A stretch of 64,000 bases of DNA from Pseudeuparius sepicola (GCA_963920635.1 OY987303.1:47863223-47927222); one strand, 5' to 3'; counted from the stretch's first letter, positions 1 to 10,725 are shown. Translations and numbers: made by a program. The notes: generated from the letters alone by a model not told the origin.

Positions 1-159
1 CAAATTCTATCGCTTTGAAATTTGGTACGTATTAGCAGTTTAGTCACCATTGTGAACAATATGAGCTCCAAACTTCCCTCAGTGGCGTAGATACGAGGTT
101 TCAGCTTTTTCTTTAAAAAATGTGCTTAGATTTCAACGAAATCTTTGTACAAGTAGAAG

Positions 160-251
160 AAGCGACTCGAAGCGACTATGAAAAACGACTAGACTTCTCG
201 AAAAGCGTCTAAACGACTCGAAAAGAGACTCGAAGCGACTCGAAAAGCGAC
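160..251. repeat. Degenerate short tandem repeat (CGACTCGAAAAG type)
   Basis: Variants of a unit like AGCGACTCGAAAAG recur about seven times with point changes and small indels. No coding potential. It directly abuts the ACCATGGAAT array. Confidence 0.75.
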
Positions 252-358
252 ATACCATGGAATACCATCAAAGACCATGGAATACCATGGAATACCATGG
301 AATACCATCGAATACCATCAAAGACCATGGAATACTATCGAAAACCATGGAATACCAT
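252..358. repeat. 10-bp minisatellite (ATACCATGGA unit)
   Basis: About ten copies of a decamer close to ATACCATGGA, with CAAAG and TCGAA variants, run head to tail. A simple minisatellite with no visible gene. Confidence 0.85.
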
Positions 359-493
359 AAATAGTCTTGGATACCCCTATGAAAAATTTGTCAAGGGGCA
401 AGCATAAAAGGAAATCATTATCGACATCGTGATCGATGCCCTGTGATCGAGAGATATCTAAGTCTTTTATAATACAATCACGCTCAGTTAGAC

Positions 494-1009
494 ATGTCTC
501 TGTCACTTGAGATTGAACCTAGGAGTTATGGTATCCAACACACCAATGACGGATTAGTCATGGGACAAATACCAGTAACCGTTGAAGATAACGTATTATG
601 TATTGGAGATGAAAAAATTACCCTTACACCAGGTCTGTCTCAACTTCTTTTGAAGAACAAACCACAAGGTTTTAATGACACTGACCTAAAAATATATAAG
701 GAATTGTTGATCATTACTAATGCTCACAAAAGACGATATGGGAACGCATTACGACTAAACCCTAGCAAAACGTGGAAATATATTAACATTATATCAAAGT
801 TATTTCCATCTAGAAATAAAGCTCCAACCAGCTTTTCACGAGAGTTGCATTTAATGGAGTCTCCAACAACTTCCAACATGCCAATACTTAAATGGGATAA
901 AAATACCAATCCGAATGACATCGTTGATATGTATAGGAATGCTCTACAAAAGGGGGAAGAAACAGATATATATATATATCAACACCCTAGTAGCTATGAA
1001 TGTTATTAG
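494..1009 (+). CDS. DUF8207-like ORF of a retroelement
   Basis: A 171-codon frame from the ATG at 494 to the stop before 1010. It resembles an uncharacterised arthropod family (DUF8207, from memory) in three places: a short beta-rich region followed by TPGLSQLLLKNKPQGF at about residues 44-59, an acidic Tyr-rich stretch leading to ITNAHKRRYG at about 74-83, and KWDKNTNPNDIVDMYRNAL at about 133-151, which fits the family's WDDPNELVxRLRLL block. No signal peptide or membrane segment. It lies about 80 bp upstream of the Cys motif of the endonuclease ORF on the same strand, so it may be that element's first ORF. The last 12 or so residues come from a TA microsatellite and look non-native, so the true C-terminus is probably lost. 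The biochemical function is unknown. The family call is moderate. Confidence 0.5.
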   Translation: MSLSLEIEPRSYGIQHTNDGLVMGQIPVTVEDNVLCIGDEKITLTPGLSQLLLKNKPQGFNDTDLKIYKELLIITNAHKRRYGNALRLNPSKTWKYINIISKLFPSRNKAPTSFSRELHLMESPTTSNMPILKWDKNTNPNDIVDMYRNALQKGEETDIYIYQHPSSYECY

Positions 1010-1085
1010 AGATCCAAGAAATAAAAATGTTTAAATAAGTGTTTGTTTCTCTATACATACCTACTCTTGAATCACATCAGATAAC

Positions 1086-1466
1086 AAACTATGGATTTGT
1101 CCTAACTGTGATGATCTCAACAAGAAGTTTAACCTAAAACTAAATTCTAATCATCAACCATTTTGTAAAGAGTGTCCAGTTCTTGTGAAGAAACTTGATA
1201 ATGCAAGGAATAACCAATATCAATTAAGTACTATTACAAACAAAAATGGGGGTAGCATTTATATTTTAAATTGTCAAGGATTAACGAGTCATTTCAATGA
1301 AGTATCATTTTTTGTTGCAAAACATTTACCACGTATTCTATGTTTAATAGAGACTCATATTACAAGTGAGGCTGAAGATTTTGAAATTAATTTAGATAAT
1401 GTTACCATAATAATAAGACTAAATTCTAATAGTAATCAGACAGGGGGTGTTATTTTTTTATGTTAG
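1086..1466 (+). pseudogene. Retrotransposon ORF2, N-terminus: Cys motif and first half of APE endonuclease
   Basis: The frame is open from about 1086, upstream of the ATG at 1185. It begins with CPNC, then about 22 residues later CKEC, which looks like a small zinc ribbon. After a linker comes the start of an endonuclease/exonuclease/phosphatase fold: SIYILNCQGLTSHFNEV (the usual NxxG/Q motif I) and LCLIETHITSEAE with the catalytic Glu of LxETH. The frame ends at 1466. The domain continues in the +1 neighbour frame from about 1447, so a frameshift separates them. In family members this domain nicks the target DNA to prime reverse transcription. Broken copy. Confidence 0.75.
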
Positions 1467-1925
1467 ACATGATATCTATTTTAAAGTTTTGGAGTCGGTA
1501 GACATGGACAAAAATATTTGGTTTTTACTTATAAATGTAAAAATTAATGAGAAAACATATATTCTAGGAGGTTTATATCATTCACGCAATCAGTCTCATG
1601 CAGAATTTCTAAATTTTATAGAACATTGGTTGGAAAATACTGGAATTTACATTTCATATGATTTCCTAATTTTTGGTGATTTTAACATTGATCTATTAAA
1701 TAATAATTTTTATTCAAACAAACTAAATAAATTAATTAATGACAGTAGTGGTTTTTATCAGCTAGTTAGAAATCCAACTCATATTTTTACGGTGGAAAAA
1801 CTTTAATTGATTTGGTAATTTCAAACAATAAACTTATACAGTGTTTAGTTTTAACCAATCCAAATATTTCTGACCATAATATGCTTCAAATTACTCTTGA
1901 AAATTATTCTTATTTTGATTCAATT
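1447..1925 (+). pseudogene. APE endonuclease, second half, frameshifted
   Basis: The second half of the endonuclease: GGLYHSRNQSHAEFLNFIEHW, then FLIFGDFNIDLL with the catalytic GDFN motif, then LVRNPTHIF. The reading frame shifts again near 1800 to TLIDLVISNNKLIQ, and NPNISDHNMLQITL carries the SDH motif. All expected endonuclease motifs (N, E, DxN, SDH) are present but spread over three frames, so no intact enzyme is made. Confidence 0.75.
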
Positions 1926-2045
1926 TTTGTAGAAAAAAATGCTTGATGATAATTTAATGAAAACAGCATTAACTCAATTAAATCATAGTTATGACCCTCA
2001 AATGAATATTGAAATAATTAAGAGTACAAATTTCCAAGCTAATAT

Positions 2046-2739
2046 TTGCAAATATTTGATACTTACATGCCAAAAGTTGAAATTAAAATAAAACCTGGTC
2101 ATCATTGGTTCAACGATAATAATCTTAAGGCAATTAAATATAGGGAAGACTATTACAAGTTATATCACTTTAGAGAAACTTATGTTGTATGTAATATTTA
2201 TGAGGTGACAGAAATTTCAATAGCTTTTATATTAAGAGCATCTATGAAATTGCATCCAAAATTCCTGTAGGTAACTAAAAAGAGTTTTGATTTTGATTTT
2301 GAAAAAATATATTTTTGGAATTAATTTGAAAAACTAAGTCTAGCTAAAATTAGGGAAATAGTTTTTAATTTACCAAATAAGACAAGTCCTGACGAAATCG
2401 ACATAAGTTTTATAAAGAAATATTTTAATGAAATTGGGAAAATGTTATTAGATCAAATCAATGATTCTTTAGAGTTAGGTATTGTCCCAAAAAAATTTAA
2501 AAATATCAACTATTATACCTGTGAGAAAAATAAATAATTCTAACCGAGCTGAAGATTTTAGACCCATTAATATGTTAGTTGCAATTGAAAAAATTTTAGA
2601 GTGTATTGTACATGAACAGTTGACAGAATATATTGAGAAAAATAATATTTTATCAAAATTTCAGTCGGGATTCCGAAAAAAAAACATGAATGAAGGCGAG
2701 TCAGCTTTACATTGTCGCAAGAGACTCAAAGTGAAATAA
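2046..2739 (+). pseudogene. Jockey-type reverse transcriptase, N-terminal fragment
   Basis: After a poorly conserved linker (2046-2270), the stretch 2320-2500 translates as a typical pre-RT region: LPNKTSPDEIDISFIKKYF and LLDQINDSLELGIVPKKFK. A frameshift at about 2490 leads to STIIPVRKINNSNRAEDFRP, then INMLVAIEKILECIVHEQL and LSKFQSGFRK. These are RT blocks 0-2 of the Jockey/CR1 type. Similarity ends at about 2690. The catalytic FADD/YADD block, thumb and any RNase H are absent. The remaining residues to the stop at 2739 look unrelated, so there is a breakpoint here. Confidence 0.75.
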
Positions 2740-3600
2740 ACTCCGATATCGACCGTGGATTAAGCCTCTTGGGGATACCACATTAAAAAAAACGCACCGA
2801 TCAACTCTACCTCAAGGGTGACGTGGAAACGAGTTGATAATGACATTTTCTTGTTTCATGTATGCACAAAATTAATAGGTAAATGTGGCGCCTAGATCAA
2901 CAATAATAAGGAAATATTGACCGTAGATATTAACAATTAGAAAATACCGAGTATGTAGCGACGCGCTTCAAAAAATCATATATTTTAATATATACGACCA
3001 AATGTATCAAATCAGGCATACCCAGACTCGGAAAACATTACTATTTCAGAAAAAAAATATTTAATATTGTTCTCTACATATTTCATTTCAACTTTTTTTC
3101 GATAGCGCTTACCACAACGGTGCTATTTCCCGAAAAGCGCAGAGTTTCCATCCCCCCACCCCTCGAGCGGCAACCCCCCGAGCTCGCAACCTCAGGTGTA
3201 CTATCAGGGGACCTATGTCTACTCTCCCACCAAATTTCATTTCTTTCCGACCTTTTGCGAATAGAAACCCTTTTTTTATACCCATTGCCTGGCCTAAATT
3301 ATGGAAGTTTATAATGCATTAGTTCAGTCCAGACAAGAGCAAACGCGAATGAACCACTTGCTGTTCCTCTTCACCATATCCCAGCTTCACAGAGATTCAT
3401 TACCTATTATTCTCCAAAGTTTTTTTTAATCTGCTTCCTTAAAATATAATAGGACAGGTAAACCATCCAAAATTGTATAAACAATATATACAAAGGTACC
3501 TGATAGAAAACCAAGAAAAATTTTTGCATTTATTTTAAATTATACCTTCTTTTTACTAATTTGACTTATAGTTATACATGTATGTGTGCTATTATGTTTT
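2740..3600. other. No gene recognised between RT breakpoint and 3' tail region
   Basis: AT-rich sequence with one C-rich patch at 3140-3220. The short frames here show no domain. It is either foreign DNA that replaced the RT core or a strongly decayed element interior. Confidence 0.4.
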
Positions 3601-3880
3601 GCAGTGTCCATCTCTGCTTTCTTTTCTTTTATATTTGCCTCTATTTAGAGGTATTTTTGTTGTTGTAGATCACCTTCCAGCCTTCCTGGTATATTAATCT
3701 GTTGTTGAGAAGTAGACATTATTATTATTTTATATTTAAGCGCTGTCTTTTTATATTCCTTATAATTCTAATGAGTTTAGTTTACTGCATGCAAGCTATG
3801 TAGCTTAGGCAAAGCTATTTCTTTTGTATTATTGTTGTAACTATAACATCGCAATACATTTGATTTGATTTGATTTGATA
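3600..3880 (+). repeat. Non-LTR retrotransposon 3' end with TTTGA tail
   Basis: The sequence runs through GTATTATTGTTGTAAC and GCAATACATTTGATTTGATT, ending in four TTTGA/TTGAT repeats. Such short-repeat tails mark the 3' ends of Jockey/CR1-like insect retrotransposons. Confidence 0.6.
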
Positions 3881-4410
3881 TGTGACTGTTGCATTTTTAG
3901 ATATTTGTTTAATTTAAATATTTGTGATATTGTTTGAAATTTCTTATTACAACAACTATACCGGTTGTTGCAATCCATTTAATTTTTAATTCGGTTTTTA
4001 GCCAGAGGAACCTGAACCACAATGATTAAAAGACAACTTCTTCAAGTTACCAGGAAGATTTATACATGCCTAACAACTTCGTTTTTTGAACTTTCGGAGA
4101 ATAAATCTTCTTCCTTTGTCAAAGATAATATCAAGTCAAAGTGAAATGACAGAATGGCTTTTGCAATGTTTGCTATAAACAGCGAATCGCCCTGTATGAG
4201 AGTTAAATAATGGTTGTTAAAAGTGCTTATTATTTTGCTGCCCAATTATTTCTGAGCTAATTTCCTTGTCGTCTAGCAACTAAAGGAAAGACAGAAGCGA
4301 TTTCCATCTATAGCATTTCTAAAGTTTGCACCAAATGGGATTTTTTTATTAAGGAAGGATTTTTTTACCTGTAAATGTAAATAAAAAGGGATTTTTTGTG
4401 GTATAGCAAG
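3881..4410. other. Intergenic AT-rich stretch, nothing recognised
   Basis: No coding similarity, no clear repeat and no structured element seen on either strand. Confidence 0.4.
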
Positions 4411-4648
4411 TTAAACCTGTTTTACATTGACAATTTCTTATGAATTAATTCATGAAGTTACTTCATGAATTAGAGCATGTTCTATTTTCCGTCAAGTTTT
4501 GCGTGAACTTCAGTAGTACTAACATTGAAAATATGAACACAAGGAGGGTTATATTTTGATACTGGTTTTTGTTTGATGCATTAAATGAGAAGAAGTAGAA
4601 TAAATAATTTTAAAAAATAATAAAATGAATATTTAGTGTCCCCATTAT

Positions 4649-5139
4649 AATTTTAAAAGAAATGGCTCGTGGCATATGGGACAAAATGCTTTGGTAATTG
4701 GCAACACCAAACTAGTTTCCAATATCTAATGGAAATTATGTATGGGTCTTTCGGAGGTGTGCAGACCACGACAGGTACCTGTTTCGAGCTTGTTGGCCCT
4801 CAGTCATTCTTCATTCTTTTTATATGTCGATCGAACGGTCGATATATACACACTCACATTGCTTTGGTTTTGGCAGTACCAGCTAGATGGCGTTGGATGG
4901 TAAATGCTCACCGCATTATACTATTTCCCATTCCACTTAGCCAACGTAATCTGGGTTTTTCGCTGAGGTGCGCTACGTCTGCCTGATGAGGGCCAACAAG
5001 CCCGAAACAAGTACCTATCGTGGTCTGCACACCTCCGAAAACCCATACATAATTTCCATTAGATATTGGAAACTAGTTTGGTGTTGCCAATTACCAAAGC
5101 ATTTTGTCCCATATGCCACGAGCGATTTCTTTTAAAATT
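4649..5139. mobile_element. Inverted-repeat element carrying hammerhead ribozyme sequences
   Basis: Arms of about 155 bp (4649-4803 and 4984-5139) are near-perfect reverse complements. They start at AATTTTAAAAGAAAT on the outside and run inwards through the ribozyme sequence. The ~180-bp interior holds the 5' strand of one ribozyme stem. Hammerheads of this layout occur in the pseudo-LTRs of Penelope-like retroelements, so I read this as two Penelope-type ends in inverted orientation. No RT or GIY-YIG coding is left. Confidence 0.6.
4965..5035 (+). ncRNA. Type I hammerhead ribozyme, intact core
   Basis: The core CTGATGA is at 4983-4989. Stem II GGGC/GCCC encloses CAACAA. GAAAC is at 5004-5008. 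The cleavage triplet ATC (5017-5019) satisfies the NUH rule. Stem I is supported near the core (GTCTGC 4977-4982 against GTGGTC 5020-5025, with G-U pairs) and distally (GAGGTG 4965-4970 with CACCTC 5030-5035). Stem III (5008-5017) is weakened by two mismatches. The minus-strand copy in the other arm (about 4755-4803) keeps a perfect short stem III and a GTC site but has lost the CTGATGA core and its 5' stem I strand. The two copies therefore carry complementary damage. Confidence 0.7.
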
Positions 5140-5795
5140 TAAAAATAATATTCTTACATAAAAAGTGTGTGTACAGTTCAAAATTTTTAGGTACATATTA
5201 TACGATTTTTCTTACACTAGATATGTTTTATTTATGTATTCCGCTGCCAAGGCACAGCTCCCTCATTCACGAAATAATCACAAAACTCCTCTCGGGTAGC
5301 AACGCTGGTGAGAAAGTCCAAATTGAAATATATAGTTTTTATCAAGCTCTTCTGGGATAGAACTAGGACATTTGGGTCTCAAAAATTATGTAATGTGCAA
5401 CATGCCAATGTTATGGTTTGCACTTTTTCCACATTCAAATGAATTTTATTAAAAAAAACCTAAATCGATTGGGTAAAATGCCAAATGCATTTCACCTAAT
5501 CTTCTAGCCCGAATTAATCTGTAGTTAAAATATGTTCTGATAGGGGAAATGCAGCACAAAAAAATATTTTGTTATGTATTCTCTTGTGTTGGTATTCGCT
5601 AGAATCTGACATAACGTGACAAAATAATTCATAAATTTCTTCACCAGTGTAAAGTAGAACTTGTCGTGAATTAAATCATGAATTTATTCATAAACTTATT
5701 CACGAATTAATTTATGAAGTAATTGTCAATGTAAAACAGGCTTAAAGGATAATCAATTGAAAAAATGCACTATTAGGTGGTATTTGATTCAACTG

Positions 5796-5915
5796 ACACA
5801 CAGAAACTTAACCTTTATATTTTGTGATTATAGCAGAAGACTAAGATTATCGCGACGTAAAATTTTTTTCTAAGAAAGCTGTAAATTGGTATATTACTTA
5901 TACAGCTGGAGTGCA
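5796..5915 (+). repeat. Direct repeat, copy 1
   Basis: About 120 bp (ACACAG...AACCTTTATATTTTGTGATTATA to TATACAG), repeated in the same orientation at 6907-7024. The shared core includes ATCGCGACGTAAAATTTTT and CTAAGAAAGCTG. Non-coding. Confidence 0.7.
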
Positions 5916-6103
5916 TTTTTTCAGCTGATTGTGATTTACCTGTGATGCCACAAAAAATTTTTTTATTATATTTTATAAAAATATATTTTTATCGTTAATT
6001 TTGGGTTGAAATTTATTTGTATTGTTTTGATTTATTAAAAGAGCAACCTTCCCTTTTGGTGAAAACTTTATGAAATGGTCGTTGCCGTAATCTACGAGGC
6101 ACC

Positions 6104-6290
6104 GTGTACGCGATACCCGTGTTCGTCGCCGAATATGAAACACTTGCAGGCCCTGGTTGCTTTTGTTTCGCAATATCAGCCCTTATCGACCAATCAACGG
6201 GCGCGCTTCAAAGGGTTCTTCAGGGAATGCTGGATCAGCCGATGCGGTTCGCCATTGTTCCATCGCGTATCGTTTCATTTATTAATAGGA
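6104..6290 (+). repeat. Dispersed GC-rich repeat, copy 1
   Basis: Shares about 120 bp of high identity with 13360-13550, including TTTTGTTTCGCAATAT, GCGCGCTTCAAAGGGTTCTT and CTGGATCAGCCGATGCGGT. Function unknown; probably part of a non-autonomous element. Confidence 0.7.
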
Positions 6291-6488
6291 AAGTTTCCCC
6301 TAACTGAATTTCGAAATAAAATGCTAATCAGTGGACGTAGTATGATCAATTTACACTTCTAAAAGAGCATATATAATTTTCCTCAAAAGTGTTGCATAAA
6401 TTAATAATTTGGAAATAAAATGTTGATTTTTTTAAAATCTCAATTTCGTTTAGCCGAAATGGGTTTTTTCGATGGGTTTTTTTCGTAA

Positions 6489-6712
6489 GTAATATCATAA
6501 GGGCATCTAATTTTTCCGAAAAAAATCGAAAAAACACGTGGCTAAGTAATATTTTAACAAGAAGCATGTATGCTGGTGGCAACAAAAATCCAAGTCGAAG
6601 ACGAGGATTTTTGCACTTACACGAATGCATTTTGTTAAAAAAATATTACTTAGCATTGTGTTTTTTCGGTTTTTTTTTCACAGGAAATATTAGATGCCCG
6701 AATGGTATTTGA
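6489..6712. mobile_element. Small MITE with ~80-bp inverted arms
   Basis: The arms at 6489-6567 and 6630-6712 are inverted copies (GGGCATCTAATTTTTCC on the left, GGAAATATTAGATGCCC on the right). The loop is about 60 bp. No coding. Confidence 0.7.
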
Positions 6713-6906
6713 CAAGACTATTTCATGAGTAACAATTAAGACGAGGGAAATAGTCGGCATAATAGTTTCCTAATGTTGCCGAACGCTTGCCCGAGACAAC
6801 ATAACCAAACTCTCATCAACTTGCATCTAAATCTGGAATTACCAGTTTACTTATATTATTAAAAATTATAACATAAAACATAAAATCTGATTATAATAAA
6901 TTCGAC

Positions 6907-7024
6907 AACACAGCACAAAAACCTAACCATTATATTTCGTGATTATACATTATTAACAGAAGACTATCGCGACGTAAAATTTTTCTCTAAGAAAGCTGCA
7001 AAAATGACATATTACGTATACAGG
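6907..7024 (+). repeat. Direct repeat, copy 2
   Basis: Partner of 5796-5915. It ends at TATACAGGGTG, the usual start of a mariner-type TIR, so the repeat may be the flank of, or part of, such an element. Confidence 0.65.
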
Positions 7025-7590
7025 GTGTTCAGTAATGATGTGCAAATATTTGGAGAAAGTGTTCTACAAGTGGTTTTAAGGGGATGCTTCATGTACAATT
7101 TTTCGATTTAAGCCTCCCCTGCAAAGTCATTCCAGTCTTAAGAGGGACAAAAAATTTTGATTTGATTTTTTTTTTCTTAAAAACGGTTGCATCTAGAAAC
7201 TTGAATTTTGGGATACGTTACCAGCAGAATTACTTTTTGCACCCTATGCATCCTAAGAGAAGAAACCGGAAACACCTATTTGTCTTTTTTACAGAACTTT
7301 TAGAAAGTTACTATATTGAAAAGGAAAGATTCGTATTCTGTATCCCAATTAATTTAGAATTTTTTTTACTCTTCTTATTTTGTCATTAACTTAATAATTA
7401 GTCTGGAAAAAATAAAATCGCTTTTTTCCTGACGCGATTATCCCTATTGTAATTGTCCACGGTTGTATCGATCGCGGTGGCGTCGCTCGTACCGGCGCTG
7501 ACTTTTTAGGCTGCATGTTTTTCTGCCTTCGATCGACCTTGGTTCGAGGCAGGCACATGCACATGTCTTTAAAGAAAAACACCGCTATGG
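7025..7590. other. Unassigned sequence downstream of an ACAGGGTGTTC end
   Basis: The left edge looks like a mariner-type terminus, but I cannot find a matching right terminus. The frames here show no domain. Confidence 0.35.
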
Positions 7591-7593
7591 CCA

Positions 7594-7891
7594 AGAGCGC
7601 TGGACAAATGTGGATTCACGGTATTGCTCCTAAATAGCTTTATCCGAGTGATTTACTAATTGTCCTACACTCACTGGGATTACTACGGTTTTCTAGGGTT
7701 TTCCGTAGTACTTGAGCGAATGCTATCCTAGTTCTATCGGGAAAAAAGTCGGCCCTAGCCGCAAATGGCAACGAAGACAAAATAATAGTAATTGCCCCCC
7801 TCCCCCGCACAAGCATGTGGTTGCTTCTGGGGTACTCCTAGTTTGGAGTATTGTGAGGGTGAGAATTATTATTATTATTATTATTATTATA
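7594..7891 (+). repeat. SINE-like repeat with ATT microsatellite tail, copy 1
   Basis: Begins near GAGCGCTGGACAAATGTGG and runs through TTGAGCGAATGCTATCCTAG and CACAAGCATGTGGTTGCTTC. It ends TGTGAGGGTGAGAATT followed by (ATT)n. The same sequence recurs at 22687-22759 and 29301-29417 (both 3' parts), at 49421-49648 (nearly full, minus) and in diverged form at 13871-14035. The constant 3' end with a trinucleotide tail and 5' truncations are typical of SINE or LINE-derived retroposons. No convincing tRNA head was found. Confidence 0.65.
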
Positions 7892-8769
7892 TAATAAGAT
7901 TCAAATGAAATATCTCAAAATTTTTTGATATTTAAAAAATCACTACACGGGAAAATAAAAACGTAATGTCTCAAATTTGAGTGAAGGGCAATTTTTGGCT
8001 AGAGTCAGTAGTAATCCCGAAGGCGTTTTTCTCCAAAAATGTTTATCCGACAGCCCTTGAAAAAATGTTGGTCTTTTTATCACGAAAAGTGTTAAATTTT
8101 GTTGTTTTGAGCAGTGTACCGCACATTTGCGAGATATTCCCCTTATTTTTAAAGATAGAAGGTTGCGGTTTTCGCAACATTTGCACTTTTTTGTGGCGTC
8201 AACAGAATTTGCATATCTCTTTTGGTTTTTGAGATACAGTGTGGAATTGAGGCACCCTCCGTATTTCAGTTATCTTTAAACCTATCGAAGAAATTACGTA
8301 TTCTTATCGATTTTTTTCCGTTGAATCCAATGGCGTACTCAGCTTTTCTAGTACATTCCGTTTTTTTTATAATTTTTTAAAAATAGAAAATTCCGTATAT
8401 TATTTTTTATATTTATTAGGCATAATGAGGGCTTTCCAAAATTATATAATTGTATACAATTAGTTTCAAACACAAGCTCAGAATTTCAGACTTTCTACAA
8501 TTTTCTTTTGTGTCCAATTAGTAGGTAGTAGGCTATGGCTACTTTGTTTGGAACAAAAAGCGAAATACGTAGTTTTAGCGCATTATATGAGAGAAAAAGA
8601 CGGGCATCAGAGGACCCATAATGTGACTTATCATATTTTTTATTTTAAATTGAAATAGAAGTTTCCAATTTAACAAAAGTTTTATATTATTGATATCTAA
8701 TTAACAAAAGAAAACAAAAAAATCAGTAGTCCGAGTTGCCTCCCCTAGCCCCTAGCATGCCAAATCTCC
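7892..8769. other. Unassigned AT-rich stretch
   Basis: No coding similarity. Near 8225-8260 the text GAGATACAGTGTGGAATTGAGGCACCCTCCGTA resembles a decayed terminus of the ACAGGGTG-ended elements. Confidence 0.3.
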
Positions 8770-10725
8770 AATCGATTTGGCACGCTATGAACCAGCCTAT
8801 CTAGCTGAACTTGAGGTATAGAGTTCCATTCCTCAATTGCTGCATTTTTTAACTGGGCTAGGCTTAAAGGAGAGTTATTGCGGTTTGCAATGCTTCATTT
8901 TAACATGGCCCAAGCATGTTCTATTGGGTTCATATCTGAAGAGTTGGCTGGCCACCATAATCTTTTGATACCTTCTCCCTCAAGGTAGTGTTCTCTGCTG
9001 CGGAGCGTTATCATAAATGTAGACGAAACTTTCGAACACTGCCCCTCAAAAATTTTGCATGCTTTGAACCAGCCTATCTAGCTGAACTTGAGGTATAGAG
9101 TTCCATTCCCCAATTGCTGCATTTTTTAACTGGGCTAGGCTTAAAGGAGTTATTGCGGTTTGCAATGCCTCATTTTAACATGTCCCAAGCATGTTCTATT
9201 GGGTTCATGTCTGGAGAGTTGGCTGGCTACCATAATCTTTTGATACCTTCTCTCTCAAGGTAGTGTTCTCTGCGGCGGAGCGTTATTATAAATGTAGACG
9301 AAACTTTCGACTACTGCCCCTCAAAAATTTGGCATGCTTTGAACCAGCCTATCTAGCTGAACTTGAGGTATAGAGTTCCATTCCTCAATTCCTGCATTTT
9401 TTAACTGGGCTAGGCTTAAAGGAGGGTTATTGCGGTTTGCAATGCTTCATTTTAACATGGCCCAAGCATGTTCTATTGCGGGTTCATATCTGAAGAGTTG
9501 GCTGGCCACCATAATCTTTTGATACCTTCTCCCTCAAGGTAGTGTTCTCTGCTGCGGAGCGTTATCATAAATGTAGACGAAACTTTCGAACACTGCCCCT
9601 CAAAAATTCTGCATGCTTTGAACCAGCCTATCTAGCTGAACTTGAGGTATAGAGTTCCATTCCTCAATTCCTGCATTTTTTAACTGGGCTAGGCTTAAAG
9701 GAGGGTTATTGCGGTTTGCAATGCTTCATTTTAACATGGCCCAAGCATGTTCTATTGCGGGTTCATATCTGAAGAGTTGGCTGGCCACCATAATCTTTTG
9801 ATACCTTCTCCCTCAAGGTAGTGTTCTCTGCGGCGGAGCGTTATCATAAATGTAGACGAAACTTTCGACTACTGCCCCTCAAAAATTTAGCATGCTTTGA
9901 ACCAGCCTATCTAGCTGAACTTGAGGTATAGAGTTCCATTCCTCAATTGCTGCATTTTTTAACTGGGCTAGGCTTAAAGGAGGGTTATTGCGGTTTGCAA
10001 TGCCTCATTTGAACATGTCCCAAGCATGTTCTATTGGGTTCATATCTGGAGAGTTGGCTGGCCACCCTAATTTTTTGATACCTTCTCCCTCAAGGTAGTG
10101 TTTTCTGCGGCGGAGCGTTATCATAAATATAGACGAAACTTTAGACTACTGCCCCTCAAAAATTTGGCATGCTTTGAACCAGCCTATCTAGCTGAACTTG
10201 AGGTATAGAGGTCCATTCCTCTATTGCTGCATTTTTTTAACTGGGCTGGGCTTAAAGGAGGGTTATTGCGGTTTGCAATGCCTCGTTTTAACATGTCCCA
10301 AGCATGTTCTATTGGGTTCATATCTGGAGAGTTGGCTGGCCACCATAATCTTTTGGTACTTTCTCCTTCAAGATAGTGTTCTCTGCGGCGGAGCGTTATC
10401 ATAAATGTAGGCGAAACTTTCGACTACTGCCCCTCAAAAATTTGGCATGCTTTGAACCAGCCTATCTAGCTGAACTTGAGGTATAGAGTTCCATTCCTCA
10501 ATTGCTGCCTTTTTTAACTGGGCTAGGTTTAAAGGAGAGTTATTGCGGTTTGCAATGCCTCATTTTAACATGTCCCAAGCATGTTCTAGTGGGATCATAT
10601 CTGGAGAGTTGGCTGGCCACCATAATCTTTTGATACCTTCTCTCTCAAGATAGTGTTCTCTGCAGCGGAGCGTTATCATAAATGTATACGAAACTTTCGA
10701 CTACTGCCCCTCAAAAGTTTCGCAT
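8770..10725 (-). repeat. Seven-fold tandem array of a Tc1 transposase C-terminal fragment
   Basis: Units of about 277 bp. The same GAACCAGCCTATCTAGCTGA anchor lies at 8789, 9066, 9341, 9620, 9899, 10176 and 10454. Read on the minus strand, each unit encodes the end of a Tc1-type transposase: LRRREHYLEGESTKRLWWPA, then NSPDMNPIEHAWDMLKRGI, then ANRNNPPLSPAQLK. This covers the last catalytic residue region and the C-terminal tail. Units differ by a few substitutions, by a GCGGGTTC insertion in two units, and by short indels. A coding fragment of a transposon has become satellite DNA, adjacent to the single-copy remainder of the gene. Confidence 0.9.

Larger units (their letters stand above)
494..3880 (+). 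mobile_element. Jockey-like non-LTR retrotransposon relic
   Basis: In one orientation I see: a gag-like or accessory ORF (494-1009), a zinc-binding Cys motif (1098-1181), an APE-type endonuclease in two frames (1240-1910), a short linker, and the N-terminal part of a reverse transcriptase (about 2300-2690). Homology stops near 2690, before the catalytic YADD region. From 3600 to 3880 the sequence looks like a non-LTR 3' end, finishing in a TTTGA/TTGAT repeat tail at 3859-3880. The simplest reading is one element with an internal deletion or replacement of most of the RT plus several frameshifts. Because the middle is missing, joining the 5' block and the 3' tail into one element is inference. 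Confidence 0.6.
4411..5745. mobile_element. TTAA-flanked TIR element with an internal insertion
   Basis: The left end (from 4415) and the right end (to 5741) are inverted copies of RCCTGTTTTACATTGACAAT, followed by subterminal repeats of TTCATGAATTAATTCATGA type at 4438-4475 and 5665-5725. Both ends are flanked by TTAA (4411-4414, 5742-5745), consistent with a TTAA-targeting non-autonomous transposon (piggyBac or Kolobok class; the class is inferred). It has no transposase. The block 4649-5139 is a separate insertion. Confidence 0.6.

Noticed and set aside
252..358. Short regular repeats considered as a CRISPR array
   Set aside because: Units are contiguous 10-mers without spacers and the DNA is eukaryotic.
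5460..5540. GATTGGGTAAAATGCCAAATGCATTTCACC as part of a known retroelement
   Set aside because: Could not connect it to any coding or repeat partner in the window.
7530..7560. GGTTCGAGGCAGGC resembling a tRNA B box near the SINE-like repeat
   Set aside because: No A box at the right spacing and no cloverleaf; not shared by the other copies.
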